Assembly: GCA_004293905.1 (NCBI GenBank)
Contig: RDZE01000033.1
Location: 1 to 63,974, forward strand
Origin: Cytophagales bacterium
GTDB lineage: Bacteria > Bacteroidota > Bacteroidia > Cytophagales > Microscillaceae
Length of the DNA stretch: 63,974 nt
Direction: 5' to 3'
This document shows, piece after piece, positions 34,608 through 42,021 of the stretch; position 1 is the first letter of the stretch; every line of letters begins with the position of its first letter. The position numbers and the translations under genes are program-made. Below the pieces are notes generated by a model that did no database searches, had not been told where the DNA came from, and worked only from the letters and a program-made list of their open reading frames with translations.

Positions 34608-36200
34608 ATGAAATACTTCCTCTCTTATTTACTACTTTGCACCTGCTATTTTTTTGCCCAAGCCCAACCCAAATACGAAATGCGTGGCGTATGGATTACG
34701 ACTGTTTTTGGCAATGATTACCCTTCGCAAATCAATGCAAATGCAGGTTTGACACAAAAAAAGGAACTTGAACAAATGATAGAAAAATTAGCCTCACAAG
34801 GTTTTAATTGTATTTTTTTACAAGTGCGCCCCGCTGCCGATGCTTTCTATGACAGCCCCTTTGAGCCTTGGTCGGAGTGGCTTACAGGCAAACAAGGCGA
34901 AAAACCCAATCCGATGTTCGACCCACTTGAGGTAGCAGTAGCAGCCTGTAGAAAACACCAAATAGAGATTCACGCTTGGATAAATCCTTATAGAGCTGTT
35001 TTTAACATAGAAAAATCAAATTTAAGCACTACACACCCTCTCAATCAGCACCCTGAATGGTTTATGAGTTATGGAAAAAAGAAACTCTTTAACCCCGCCC
35101 TGCCCGAAGTACGCAACTATATCACACAAATCGCTACTTATTTGGTGCAAAAATATGACATAGATGGTATTCACTTAGACGATTATTTTTACCCTTATCC
35201 TGAAAATAACATAGAACTGAACGACCAATACTATTATACGCTTTATCGTACTTCCGAAAAACAAAATATAGCTGATTGGCGGCGCGAGAATATCAATGCG
35301 TTGATTAGTTTGATGAGTAAAAAAATAAAAGAAGTAAAACCCTATATAAAATTTGGAGTAAGCCCGTTTGGGGTTTGGCGCAATAAAAAAGACGATGTAT
35401 TGGGCTCTGACACTCAAGCAGGGCAACCAAGCTACGACAATCTATATGCTGACATTAGAAAATGGTTGCAAAACGCTTGGATTGACTATGCGATTCCACA
35501 AATTTATTGGAGCATGGAACACCCAAAGGCTAATTTCAGAACTTTAGTGCAATGGTGGGCAGAAAATAGTTTCGGAAAACACATCTATATAGGGCATGCA
35601 CTCTATAAAATAGAAGACCAAACAGGCGATACGCGTTGGAATTTGGAAAATGAAATTCCACAACAAATTCGCTTTGTGAGGGAAAAAGCAGTGCAGGGAA
35701 GTGCTTTTTTTAGGGCTAAATTTTTGCTCAAAAATAGTAAATCCATTGTAGATTCATTGGCTCAATTTTACCAAGTGCCTGCGCTATGCCCCACCATGAC
35801 TTGGATAGATAGTATAGCTCCTGAAAAAATAACAGAAATAGAGGTAATCAAAGACCCCGAATATTTACAACTCAAATGGCAAGCCCCCAATGCTGCCATA
35901 GATGGAGAACAAGCATATCGGTATTTGGTGTATAGAGTGCCACTTGACAATCCTTTTATAGAAGTGGAAGACATGAAACAGGTGGTTTATTTGGGCAATG
36001 AACCCATTTGGAAAGACTATGCTACTACTACGGAAGAAAATTACTTGTATTGTATCACCGCTTTAGACCGAATGAATAATGAAAGTGCCCCGCAAATAGT
36101 CTATGTATTTAGGGCAGGAAAAGACCCACAAGACAGTAGTTTGATATGGACAAACATGCCTCTGAAGAAAAAAAAGGTGGATACTTCTTTATTGAAATAA
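34608..36200 (+). CDS. Exported GHL10/DUF187-type glycosyl hydrolase-like protein
   Basis: The 530-residue protein has a signal peptide (to about residue 19, FAQAQP). The domain then begins MRGVWITTVFGNDYPSQ. Characteristic blocks follow: GFNCIFLQVRPAADAFYDSPFEPWSEW, IEIHAWINPYRAVFN, IDGIHLDDYFYPYP, IKFGVSPFGVWRNK and WIDYAIPQIYWSMEH. These belong to the glycosyl-hydrolase-like 10 (UPF0748, YngK) family, thought to act on cell-wall or other glycans as a TIM barrel. A smaller Fn3-like domain (ITEIEVIKDPEYLQLKWQAP, then YRYLVYRVP) closes the protein. A promoter precedes it, and a multi-pass membrane protein follows 12 bases later. Confidence 0.88.
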   Translation: MKYFLSYLLLCTCYFFAQAQPKYEMRGVWITTVFGNDYPSQINANAGLTQKKELEQMIEKLASQGFNCIFLQVRPAADAFYDSPFEPWSEWLTGKQGEKPNPMFDPLEVAVAACRKHQIEIHAWINPYRAVFNIEKSNLSTTHPLNQHPEWFMSYGKKKLFNPALPEVRNYITQIATYLVQKYDIDGIHLDDYFYPYPENNIELNDQYYYTLYRTSEKQNIADWRRENINALISLMSKKIKEVKPYIKFGVSPFGVWRNKKDDVLGSDTQAGQPSYDNLYADIRKWLQNAWIDYAIPQIYWSMEHPKANFRTLVQWWAENSFGKHIYIGHALYKIEDQTGDTRWNLENEIPQQIRFVREKAVQGSAFFRAKFLLKNSKSIVDSLAQFYQVPALCPTMTWIDSIAPEKITEIEVIKDPEYLQLKWQAPNAAIDGEQAYRYLVYRVPLDNPFIEVEDMKQVVYLGNEPIWKDYATTTEENYLYCITALDRMNNESAPQIVYVFRAGKDPQDSSLIWTNMPLKKKKVDTSLLK

Positions 36201-36212
36201 GTAGCAAGTAAA

Positions 36213-37286
36213 ATGAAATGGCGCATTTATTTATCATTGTTATTATTGGTTTTAAACCTTTTTTTAGCTCTTTGGGTGCGTAGGTTAGATGAGAAACAGT
36301 TTTACTACCTCTTTATTGCTTCTGATGGTTATTGGAGCATATTCGTACAAAATATTTACCCAAGACTATTCACAGAATACGCAAGGTTGGGCGGAGCTTT
36401 CTTTATCGATAAATTATTATTGCTTAGTTGGCGCGTACATTGGCTTTCATTGATAGGTGTTGTGTGGGTATATTTGTCTTCACTACTGCCCCCCTCTTCG
36501 TACAAAGTCATTCCTTATCAGGCGGGCATCTTGTGTGTTCGCTGTTTTGTATTATTGGCTGCATGGCATAGTATGGATTGGTTTTGGCTATTGTCAGCGG
36601 CAAGCGATTGGGTAGCTTTTTACCAACCTATTGGGATACTAAAATGGTTGAATGTTCCTTTTCCTTCATTTTTTTTCTTGGGAGTTTGTTTTTTCCTTTT
36701 TTATTTTTTTCTCTTATTCCTATTTTTATTTCCTGCTCACTTTTGGTGGGCTGTGTTAAGTGTTGTCAGTTGGGTTATTTTACAAGGTTGGTTGTATAGT
36801 TTTGGCAAATTAGACCATACTTTTGCCCCTTTTACGATGGTGAGTTTTTGCATTCCTTTTGTTAGTTATGAGTTGTATCGGGCGCGTTTTCAGAAAGAAA
36901 CAATCCCACTGGAGATTTATAGGTATATTGCTTTGGCTGTGGTGCTGCCTTATTTTTTGTCAGGGTTAGAAAAATTGAGTGTTTCTGGGTTCAGTTGGGC
37001 AGATGGCAGTACGCTTGCTTTTTATTTGCGATTGCATGGGCAAGCATGGGGTATTTGGTTAGCAGAACATTGGTTTTTGTGCTTGTTGTTCTCTTTAGCT
37101 ACTCTTTTCTTTCAGCTTAGTAGCCTTTTGGTGCTTTTCTTCCCTTTTTGGCGTTATGTTTTTGTAGTTTTAGGTGTATTTTTTCACCTAAGTACTTATA
37201 TTTTTATGGGAGTTGGGGGTTGGGTGTCGCCTTGGTTATTAGATTATGTATTTCTATTCCTGAAACCCTACCCAAAAAACAATTAG
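36213..37286 (+). CDS. Multi-pass membrane protein, HTTM-like
   Basis: The 357-residue hydrophobic protein has eight or nine membrane segments, beginning IYLSLLLLVLNLFLALWV. The C-terminal half carries LPYFLSGLEKLSVSGFSWADGSTLAFYLRL, and the preceding loop has SFGKLDHTFAPFT. Both recall the HTTM domain of vitamin K-dependent gamma-carboxylase-like proteins, which Cytophagales carry in several copies with unknown roles. The match is by pattern only. It starts 12 bases after the GHL10 gene, so the two are probably co-transcribed. Its stop overlaps a hairpin that also lies at the end of the convergent GT9 gene. Confidence 0.65.
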   Translation: MKWRIYLSLLLLVLNLFLALWVRRLDEKQFYYLFIASDGYWSIFVQNIYPRLFTEYARLGGAFFIDKLLLLSWRVHWLSLIGVVWVYLSSLLPPSSYKVIPYQAGILCVRCFVLLAAWHSMDWFWLLSAASDWVAFYQPIGILKWLNVPFPSFFFLGVCFFLFYFFLLFLFLFPAHFWWAVLSVVSWVILQGWLYSFGKLDHTFAPFTMVSFCIPFVSYELYRARFQKETIPLEIYRYIALAVVLPYFLSGLEKLSVSGFSWADGSTLAFYLRLHGQAWGIWLAEHWFLCLLFSLATLFFQLSSLLVLFFPFWRYVFVVLGVFFHLSTYIFMGVGGWVSPWLLDYVFLFLKPYPKNN

Positions 37287-37295
37287 TTTTTGGGT
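37270..37295. terminator. Possible hairpin terminator overlapping the ends of two convergent genes
   Basis: ACCCAAAAAAC (37270-37280) can pair with GTTTTTGGGT (37286-37295) with one bulged A. The loop is short. The hairpin spans the stop of the membrane gene and abuts the stop of the GT9 gene. The stem is A/T-rich, so this is only moderately convincing. Confidence 0.4.
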
Positions 37296-38284
37296 TATAA
37301 TCCTGCTAAAAGTTGCTCCATTGTAATAGTATAAGCACAATCAAAATGCCCTTTGGGACAACCTTTTTGCCCATGTACGCCACAAGGACGACAATCAAGT
37401 GTCTTTGTAGTTTCTACTATTTTTGCTTTTTCTCCTAAGGGACTATAGCCAAAGGCGGGTATGGTGGAGCAGAATATGGTGGTAATAGGGGCTTTCATGG
37501 CAGAGGCAATGTGTGTGGGGGCAGAGTCGTTGGCGTAGTTCATTGCTGCTTTTTCCATCAGTGCGGCTACTTCGAGCAAGTGAAGTTTTCCTGCCATATT
37601 TTCTACTTTTTGGGGTTGTTTTGCCTTTTCTCTTATTTGTTGACAAAAAGAAGCATCGCTTTTACTCCCTATCAAATATATAGTAAAGTTTTCGGTTAGT
37701 AAATCTACCAATTGCAGCCATTGTTGTTCAGGAAATTGCTTTGTATTCCAAACAGAAGTAGGGGCAATACAAATGTAGGGGTTTGTTTGAAGTGGTCGTA
37801 TGTTTTGGTAGTGTTTTTCGGTAGGATAAAGACATATTGCGGCAGGTTGTTCGTCTGTGATGGAAGCAACTAAGGCAAAATTACGCTCTACTTCGTGGAT
37901 ATTGGCAGCACGTTTATAAGCTACTTTTTTATGAAAAAGAAAAGAAAGGGGGTTTTTGTCAAAGCCTACGGTAGTGTGGGCATTGGAAAAATAGGTGAAT
38001 AAGCCTGTGGTAAAAAATCGTTGCGCATTGAGCACAAAATCGTATTTCTGGGCTCTTATGAGGCTTATAATTCGTGTTATTTCCTTTAATTTAGCATTTT
38101 TTTTGTTCCAAACCCAAACATTACTCAGATGAGGGTGCTCCTCTAAAATACTTTGATTACCATCGCGTACTAAAAAATCGATTTGTGCTTCAGGGAAAAA
38201 AGCCTTGCATTTTTCTATGAGTATGGTAGCCAATATAACATCGCCTAAAAATGCTGTTTGTATGAGGAGTATTTTTTTGCTCAT
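37295..38284 (-). CDS. Family 9 glycosyltransferase (heptosyltransferase type)
   Basis: The 329-residue protein opens MSKKILLIQTAFLGDVILATILI, the typical Rossmann entry of LPS heptosyltransferases. Later blocks are ICIAPTSVWNTKQFPEQQWLQLVDLL and YANDSAPTHIASAMKAPITTIFC, and a cysteine-rich end (LDCRPCGVHGQKGCPKGHFDC). These are seen in Bacteroidota members of the GT9 family. It should add heptose or a similar sugar to lipid A-core. The start overlaps the M28 peptidase stop by four bases (ATGA). It is the last gene of the four-gene operon that starts at mltD. kdsA elsewhere in the window also supports Kdo-type LPS. Confidence 0.92.
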   Translation of the reverse strand: MSKKILLIQTAFLGDVILATILIEKCKAFFPEAQIDFLVRDGNQSILEEHPHLSNVWVWNKKNAKLKEITRIISLIRAQKYDFVLNAQRFFTTGLFTYFSNAHTTVGFDKNPLSFLFHKKVAYKRAANIHEVERNFALVASITDEQPAAICLYPTEKHYQNIRPLQTNPYICIAPTSVWNTKQFPEQQWLQLVDLLTENFTIYLIGSKSDASFCQQIREKAKQPQKVENMAGKLHLLEVAALMEKAAMNYANDSAPTHIASAMKAPITTIFCSTIPAFGYSPLGEKAKIVETTKTLDCRPCGVHGQKGCPKGHFDCAYTITMEQLLAGL

Positions 38285-39546
38285 AGTGCTGCAAAATCAA
38301 TCAAGAGTTGATAAATTTCTTTGAACTTTGTCAGTGGTAAGGTTTCGGGCTTGTCGTCTATATCGTGATAGGCTTTGATGCCTCCTAAGGTATACCAAAA
38401 AAATGCTTTCACTCCCTTTGCCGAAAAGAAATAATGGTCTGAGTTGGCAGCAGTGCCCCTTTTTTGGATAGTAGGCAGTAGTTTTTTAGCATTGTTAATT
38501 TCTACCAATTGTGTGTATTCTTTCGGAAATATGGCTCCGTTTACCACCATCATACCTTCATCTCCTGTGCCGATGAGGTCGAGATTGAGCAATAGTTTGA
38601 TTCTTGCAAGTGGGAAAAAAGGGTTTTCGGTATAGTATTTTGAACCAATCAGTCCAGCCTCTTCACCTGCAAAAGCAATAAAAAGAACAGAATATGGGGG
38701 TGGGTTTTGGCGGTAATAATCTGCTAATTGGAAAAGCATCGCTATTCCAGCGGCGTTATCGTTGGCACCGGGGAAATACACTTCTTTGCCTATGCCTCCG
38801 AGATGGTCGTAATGTGCCGTAAAAACGATGAATGAATCAGGTTGCAGACTTCCCTCTATGTAGGCAATTACATTGCGCGCTGTGTGTTTTTTGAGCTGTG
38901 TTTGTACCTGAATATGAATATTTTTGGCTGTGGTGTCCCAAGTGTTTTGCAAAACTTCGAGGGTAGTTTGCGGAATTTGCAAGGTGCTTACACTTGCAGT
39001 AAGTTTCTGCGGTTGTAGTTCTACCCATACAGGGGCTTGCCTAATTTTTTGATTTAGGTCTTTTTGGTTACTTTGGGCGATGGCATTGAACGTATTTTTA
39101 TCGAATACAAGGGCTGTTTTATGTAGGTTTTGGGTTAAAAGCCATTGTTTCTTGGCTTCGTCTTCAAGTAGATTTTTTGGCAGTGTTAATAATGTATATT
39201 TGCCTTTATGACTTGCGGAAAGTGAGTTTAAGATGTATTCGCGCCCTAATTGTAGGTTTTGTTCATCGGTTTTGGCTTTTGCTTCAATGATGGTATTGAT
39301 GGGGAAAGAAAATGATTGGAAAAAACTTTCGTGATAGGGTTTGCAGGTTAATTGTTTGAATCGGTAGGCGATGTATTCCGCTGCTAAACTATCTCCTCCT
39401 TTGAGGTATCCTCTGCCAAACATAGTAGGCGAGCAGAGTGTATCTATGTCTTTTCGTACTTGTTCGAGATTTTGGGCAGTGGCATAGAAAGTAGAAAGTT
39501 GTAATATTGCTAAAAAGCCTAAAAATATAATACGTTTGCCTTTCAT
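38281..39546 (-). CDS. Exported M28-family zinc aminopeptidase
   Basis: The 421-residue protein has a signal peptide (FYATAQN). The catalytic half carries the M28 metal sites: FTAHYDHLGG (His), PGANDNAAGIAML (Asp), AFAGEEAGLIGSKYY (Glu pair), LDLIGTGDEG (Asp) and the late GGIKAYHDIDD (His). All five ligands are visible, so it should be an active bizinc peptidase. The first 190 residues lack a recognised domain but contain an extended beta-rich region. The gene starts 6 bases after dut and its stop overlaps GT9. A role in envelope peptide turnover is plausible. Confidence 0.9.
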   Translation of the reverse strand: MKGKRIIFLGFLAILQLSTFYATAQNLEQVRKDIDTLCSPTMFGRGYLKGGDSLAAEYIAYRFKQLTCKPYHESFFQSFSFPINTIIEAKAKTDEQNLQLGREYILNSLSASHKGKYTLLTLPKNLLEDEAKKQWLLTQNLHKTALVFDKNTFNAIAQSNQKDLNQKIRQAPVWVELQPQKLTASVSTLQIPQTTLEVLQNTWDTTAKNIHIQVQTQLKKHTARNVIAYIEGSLQPDSFIVFTAHYDHLGGIGKEVYFPGANDNAAGIAMLFQLADYYRQNPPPYSVLFIAFAGEEAGLIGSKYYTENPFFPLARIKLLLNLDLIGTGDEGMMVVNGAIFPKEYTQLVEINNAKKLLPTIQKRGTAANSDHYFFSAKGVKAFFWYTLGGIKAYHDIDDKPETLPLTKFKEIYQLLIDFAAL

Positions 39547-39552
39547 ATTGTT

Positions 39553-39984
39553 TTATTTGATGCCTGTACTTCCAAAACCTCCTTCCCCTCTTTCTGTGGG
39601 CGATAGTATTTGGCTAAGTTCCCAAATGATGGTTTCGTGTTTTGCGATGACCATTTGCGCTATTCTTTCACCATTTTCTATCACGAAGGGCTCTTTGCTT
39701 GTGTTGAGTAGCAATACGTGTATTTGCCCACGATAGTCGCTGTCTACAGTGCCAAAAATGGCTACTACACCTTTTTTGGCTGCTAATCCGCTTCGAGGTC
39801 GTATTTGGGCTTCGTAGCCTATGGGCAACTCTATGGAGATGCCTGTAGGAATTAAAATTCTTTCTTGGGGAGGTAGTAAAATAGGTGTTTCAATGGATGC
39901 CCTTAAATCCATACCTGCCGCGCCTTGTGTGGCATATTGCGGCAGTGGGTGTTCTGATGTATTGACTATTTTGACTGTAAGCAT
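39553..39984 (-). CDS. dut: Deoxyuridine triphosphatase
   Basis: This 143-residue trimeric dUTPase hydrolyses dUTP to dUMP and limits uracil in DNA. All five family motifs are present: AAGMDLRA near residue 25, RPRSGLAAKKGV near 63, GTVDSDYRGQIHV near 79, GERIAQMVI near 105, and the C-terminal TERGEGGFGSTG that closes over the nucleotide. The length is normal. The gene starts one base after the mltD stop and ends six bases before M28. It is unusual to see dut inside an envelope operon, but the tight spacing suggests it is simply co-transcribed. Confidence 0.96.
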   Translation of the reverse strand: MLTVKIVNTSEHPLPQYATQGAAGMDLRASIETPILLPPQERILIPTGISIELPIGYEAQIRPRSGLAAKKGVVAIFGTVDSDYRGQIHVLLLNTSKEPFVIENGERIAQMVIAKHETIIWELSQILSPTERGEGGFGSTGIK

Positions 39985-39985
39985 T

Positions 39986-41236
39986 TTATTTCATGCCCAT
40001 CATCGTACTTTGGGCTTCTAAACCTTCAGGGTGAATCCAAATATGTAGGGAAATATTCTCGGCGGGCATTCCTTCTTGATGTATTCTGTTCCACAGTTTG
40101 AGCTGTTGTGTGCTTATTTGATAGGCTTGGGCTATCTGCTCATAGCTCTCTCCTGCTTTTACAGTATGAATCAATTTTACTTTTTGCTCTGTCGTAATGT
40201 GTTCGTGGTGGGTGATATCTATATGATAATCTAACTCGTGCGAGGTGATTTGGTCAAAGTTGCCATAATGTACGGCGGTGTAGATATCTAAATATTCTTT
40301 TTTATCAGCAGGAAAACGTATTGGGTAGTTTTGATAGTGATGTGGTACATAGTCTAATTTCAAATGTGGATTAAGCATTTTCATTGTTTTTACATCAACG
40401 CCTAAAATTTGTGCCATATCGTTTAGGTGTGTGTAGCCCGAAACATGCACTACAGAAGCAGGTATGTGTTTTAGGTCAGAGGTGTAGTCTAAATTGTGCT
40501 CTTCTAAATAACTAAGCACATACATCATCGCTACAAATTTAGGTACATAGGCTCTTGTTTGACCGGGTAGATAATTATAGATATGCCAAAAATCTTTTAC
40601 TCCTCCACCTCTTTTGATGGCAGCATCTACGCAACCTTCGCCACAGTTATAAGCGGCTAAGGCTAACTCCCAATTGCCACCGAAAAAGTTGTATAAATAT
40701 TTGAGGTATTTGCAAGCTGCTTCGGTTGATTTGTAAGGATCCATACGCTCGTCTACAAATCCATCTTGTTTTAAGCCAAAGATATGACCTGTGCCGGGCA
40801 TAAACTGCCAAAGCCCTGCGGCAGCGGCATAAGAAAAAATACGAGGGTGTAGGGAAGATTCGATGACTGCTAAATATTTGAGCTCTTCGGGCATTTGATT
40901 GGCTTTGAGCACTTCTTCAAAAATAGGGAAGTAGAAATCTTTTCTTTTGAGAATATCTTTGATGTGTTCGCGCCCGTAGTTGAGGGTAAAATTTTTGATA
41001 TTTTTGAGTGTATTTTCCTCAAATTTTAGTTTAATATCTTTTTCTATGCAGGCTAATCTATCGCGGATGAGGTCTTCGTCGTGTGTAAGGGGAATATAAT
41101 GGTTTAAAAAGTAGTCTATTTCCGCTTGGTAGGCTTGTGCGTTTTTGCTTGTATCAGTGGGTAGGTTTTTGGCTTCTGTAATTAAAGAACAAAAGACAAG
41201 ACCACTGATGAACAGCAGTTTACTTATCTTTAACAT
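39986..41236 (-). CDS. Membrane-bound lytic transglycosylase D-like protein with LysM
   Basis: The 416-residue exported protein has a signal peptide (VFCSLITEAKN). The central domain is the MltD-type lysozyme-like fold. The catalytic Glu is in VIESSLHPRIF, followed by AAAAGLWQFMPGTGHIFGL, DPYKSTEAACKYLKYLY and LALAAYNCGEGCVDAAI. One LysM motif near the C-terminus (HTVKAGESYEQIAQAYQI) binds peptidoglycan. A sentence-like repeat near 280 (HLNDMAQILGVDVKTMKML) may be a degenerate LysM. It cleaves wall glycan to anhydro-muropeptides, which fits with anmK elsewhere. It leads the mltD-dut-M28-GT9 operon. A promoter is visible upstream at 41275-41304. Confidence 0.9.
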   Translation of the reverse strand: MLKISKLLFISGLVFCSLITEAKNLPTDTSKNAQAYQAEIDYFLNHYIPLTHDEDLIRDRLACIEKDIKLKFEENTLKNIKNFTLNYGREHIKDILKRKDFYFPIFEEVLKANQMPEELKYLAVIESSLHPRIFSYAAAAGLWQFMPGTGHIFGLKQDGFVDERMDPYKSTEAACKYLKYLYNFFGGNWELALAAYNCGEGCVDAAIKRGGGVKDFWHIYNYLPGQTRAYVPKFVAMMYVLSYLEEHNLDYTSDLKHIPASVVHVSGYTHLNDMAQILGVDVKTMKMLNPHLKLDYVPHHYQNYPIRFPADKKEYLDIYTAVHYGNFDQITSHELDYHIDITHHEHITTEQKVKLIHTVKAGESYEQIAQAYQISTQQLKLWNRIHQEGMPAENISLHIWIHPEGLEAQSTMMGMK

Positions 41237-41274
41237 AGTAAAAAAATTAAGTAGTTTTTAGATTTTTGTTGTTG

Positions 41275-41304
41275 CAAAGGTAAGGCATTTTTTTTGCAAA
41301 GCAA
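41275..41304 (-). promoter_or_regulatory. Promoter for the lytic transglycosylase operon
   Basis: On the minus strand the -33 TTG (41304-41302) is followed after 19 bases by TACCTTTG (41282-41275), about 39 bases upstream of the start at 41236. The spacing and sequence fit the Bacteroidota consensus well. Confidence 0.6.
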
Positions 41305-41382
41305 GTTTTTTTTGCTTTTTTTTAATACATATAAATGTTAATGCGAAAACAAAAGTTATTTGATTTCTCAAAACCAAATAAA

Positions 41383-41415
41383 AACACTCCAAAAAAGTTG
41401 TTCTTTTGGAGTGTT
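41383..41415 (-). terminator. Rho-independent terminator downstream of the DUF5684 gene
   Basis: A perfect 12-base stem (41383-41394 with 41404-41415) encloses a nine-base loop. On the minus strand the stem is followed by a T-rich tract. It lies 48 bases downstream of the DUF5684 gene's intended stop at 41463, and it separates that gene from the transglycosylase operon promoter. Confidence 0.8.
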
Positions 41416-41462
41416 AATAAAAAAAACCGATAATGATTTAACGACTAAATCTTGTTTTTAGA

Positions 41463-41805
41463 CTATTTTTCGTCTAATAATTCAGGTTGATAGGTAGCAT
41501 CGCCAAATGCCAATAGTGGTAAGAATACGATACCAAGTAGAATAATACCTACTCCAAACATAGTTCATAATGGCTGCCACCAAATTAAGACAAGGCACAA
41601 AGAACATTGCTAACCACCATAAAGGCATTTTTAGGATTTCTAAAAGCACTACGATGTTGTAAATAGGAATAAGGGCAGCCCAACCGGGTTTGCCTGCTTT
41701 GGTAAAAATTTTCCAATAAACAACAATCATAAATGCAGCAAGTGCAAAAGCAAAAAAGGCATAAGCGGCAAGCATTGCCATTAAAACTTCTAATTGATTT
41801 TCCAT
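41463..41805 (-). pseudogene. DUF5684-like small membrane protein, frameshifted by a probable short deletion
   Basis: The ATG-started frame gives MENQLEVLM at the start, two hydrophobic segments, and the typical YWKIFTKAGKPGWAALIPIYN and LEILKMPLWWLAMFFVPCLN blocks. After AAIMNY the frame goes out of register and reads an unrelated tail (VWSRYYSTWYRILTTIG). The +1 frame continues with FGVGIILLGIVFLPLLAFGDATYQ and a short end, PELLDEK, stopping at 41463. Relatives have a segment near LAKSFGK before FGVG, which is missing here. A deletion of about 26-29 bases around 41560-41566 fits. The truncated product may or may not function; a sequencing error is not excluded. The intact terminator downstream suggests recent loss. 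Confidence 0.75.
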
Positions 41806-41973
41806 AATTTCGACAAATTTTAAATTTTACAAAGTAACTATTTTAGTGATTATCGACAGCAAATATAGTAGCAAAATAATAAAATCAAAGTAAGTTTATC
41901 ATTTTTTTTTGAACTGTTTTCACTCCTTTTGCATAAAAAATAAACAAAATTTAAAAAAGTTAACTTTTTTCCT

Positions 41974-41981
41974 TATTTTTG
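41974..41981 (+). promoter_or_regulatory. Possible -7 box (TATTTTTG) for tex
   Basis: TATTTTTG fits TAnnTTTG and lies 40 bases before the ATG at 42022. No clear TTG lies at -33, so this is only a candidate. Confidence 0.4.
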
Positions 41982-42021
41982 TACCCAAAGCCATTGAATT
42001 TATCACACACAGAAAGCAAAT

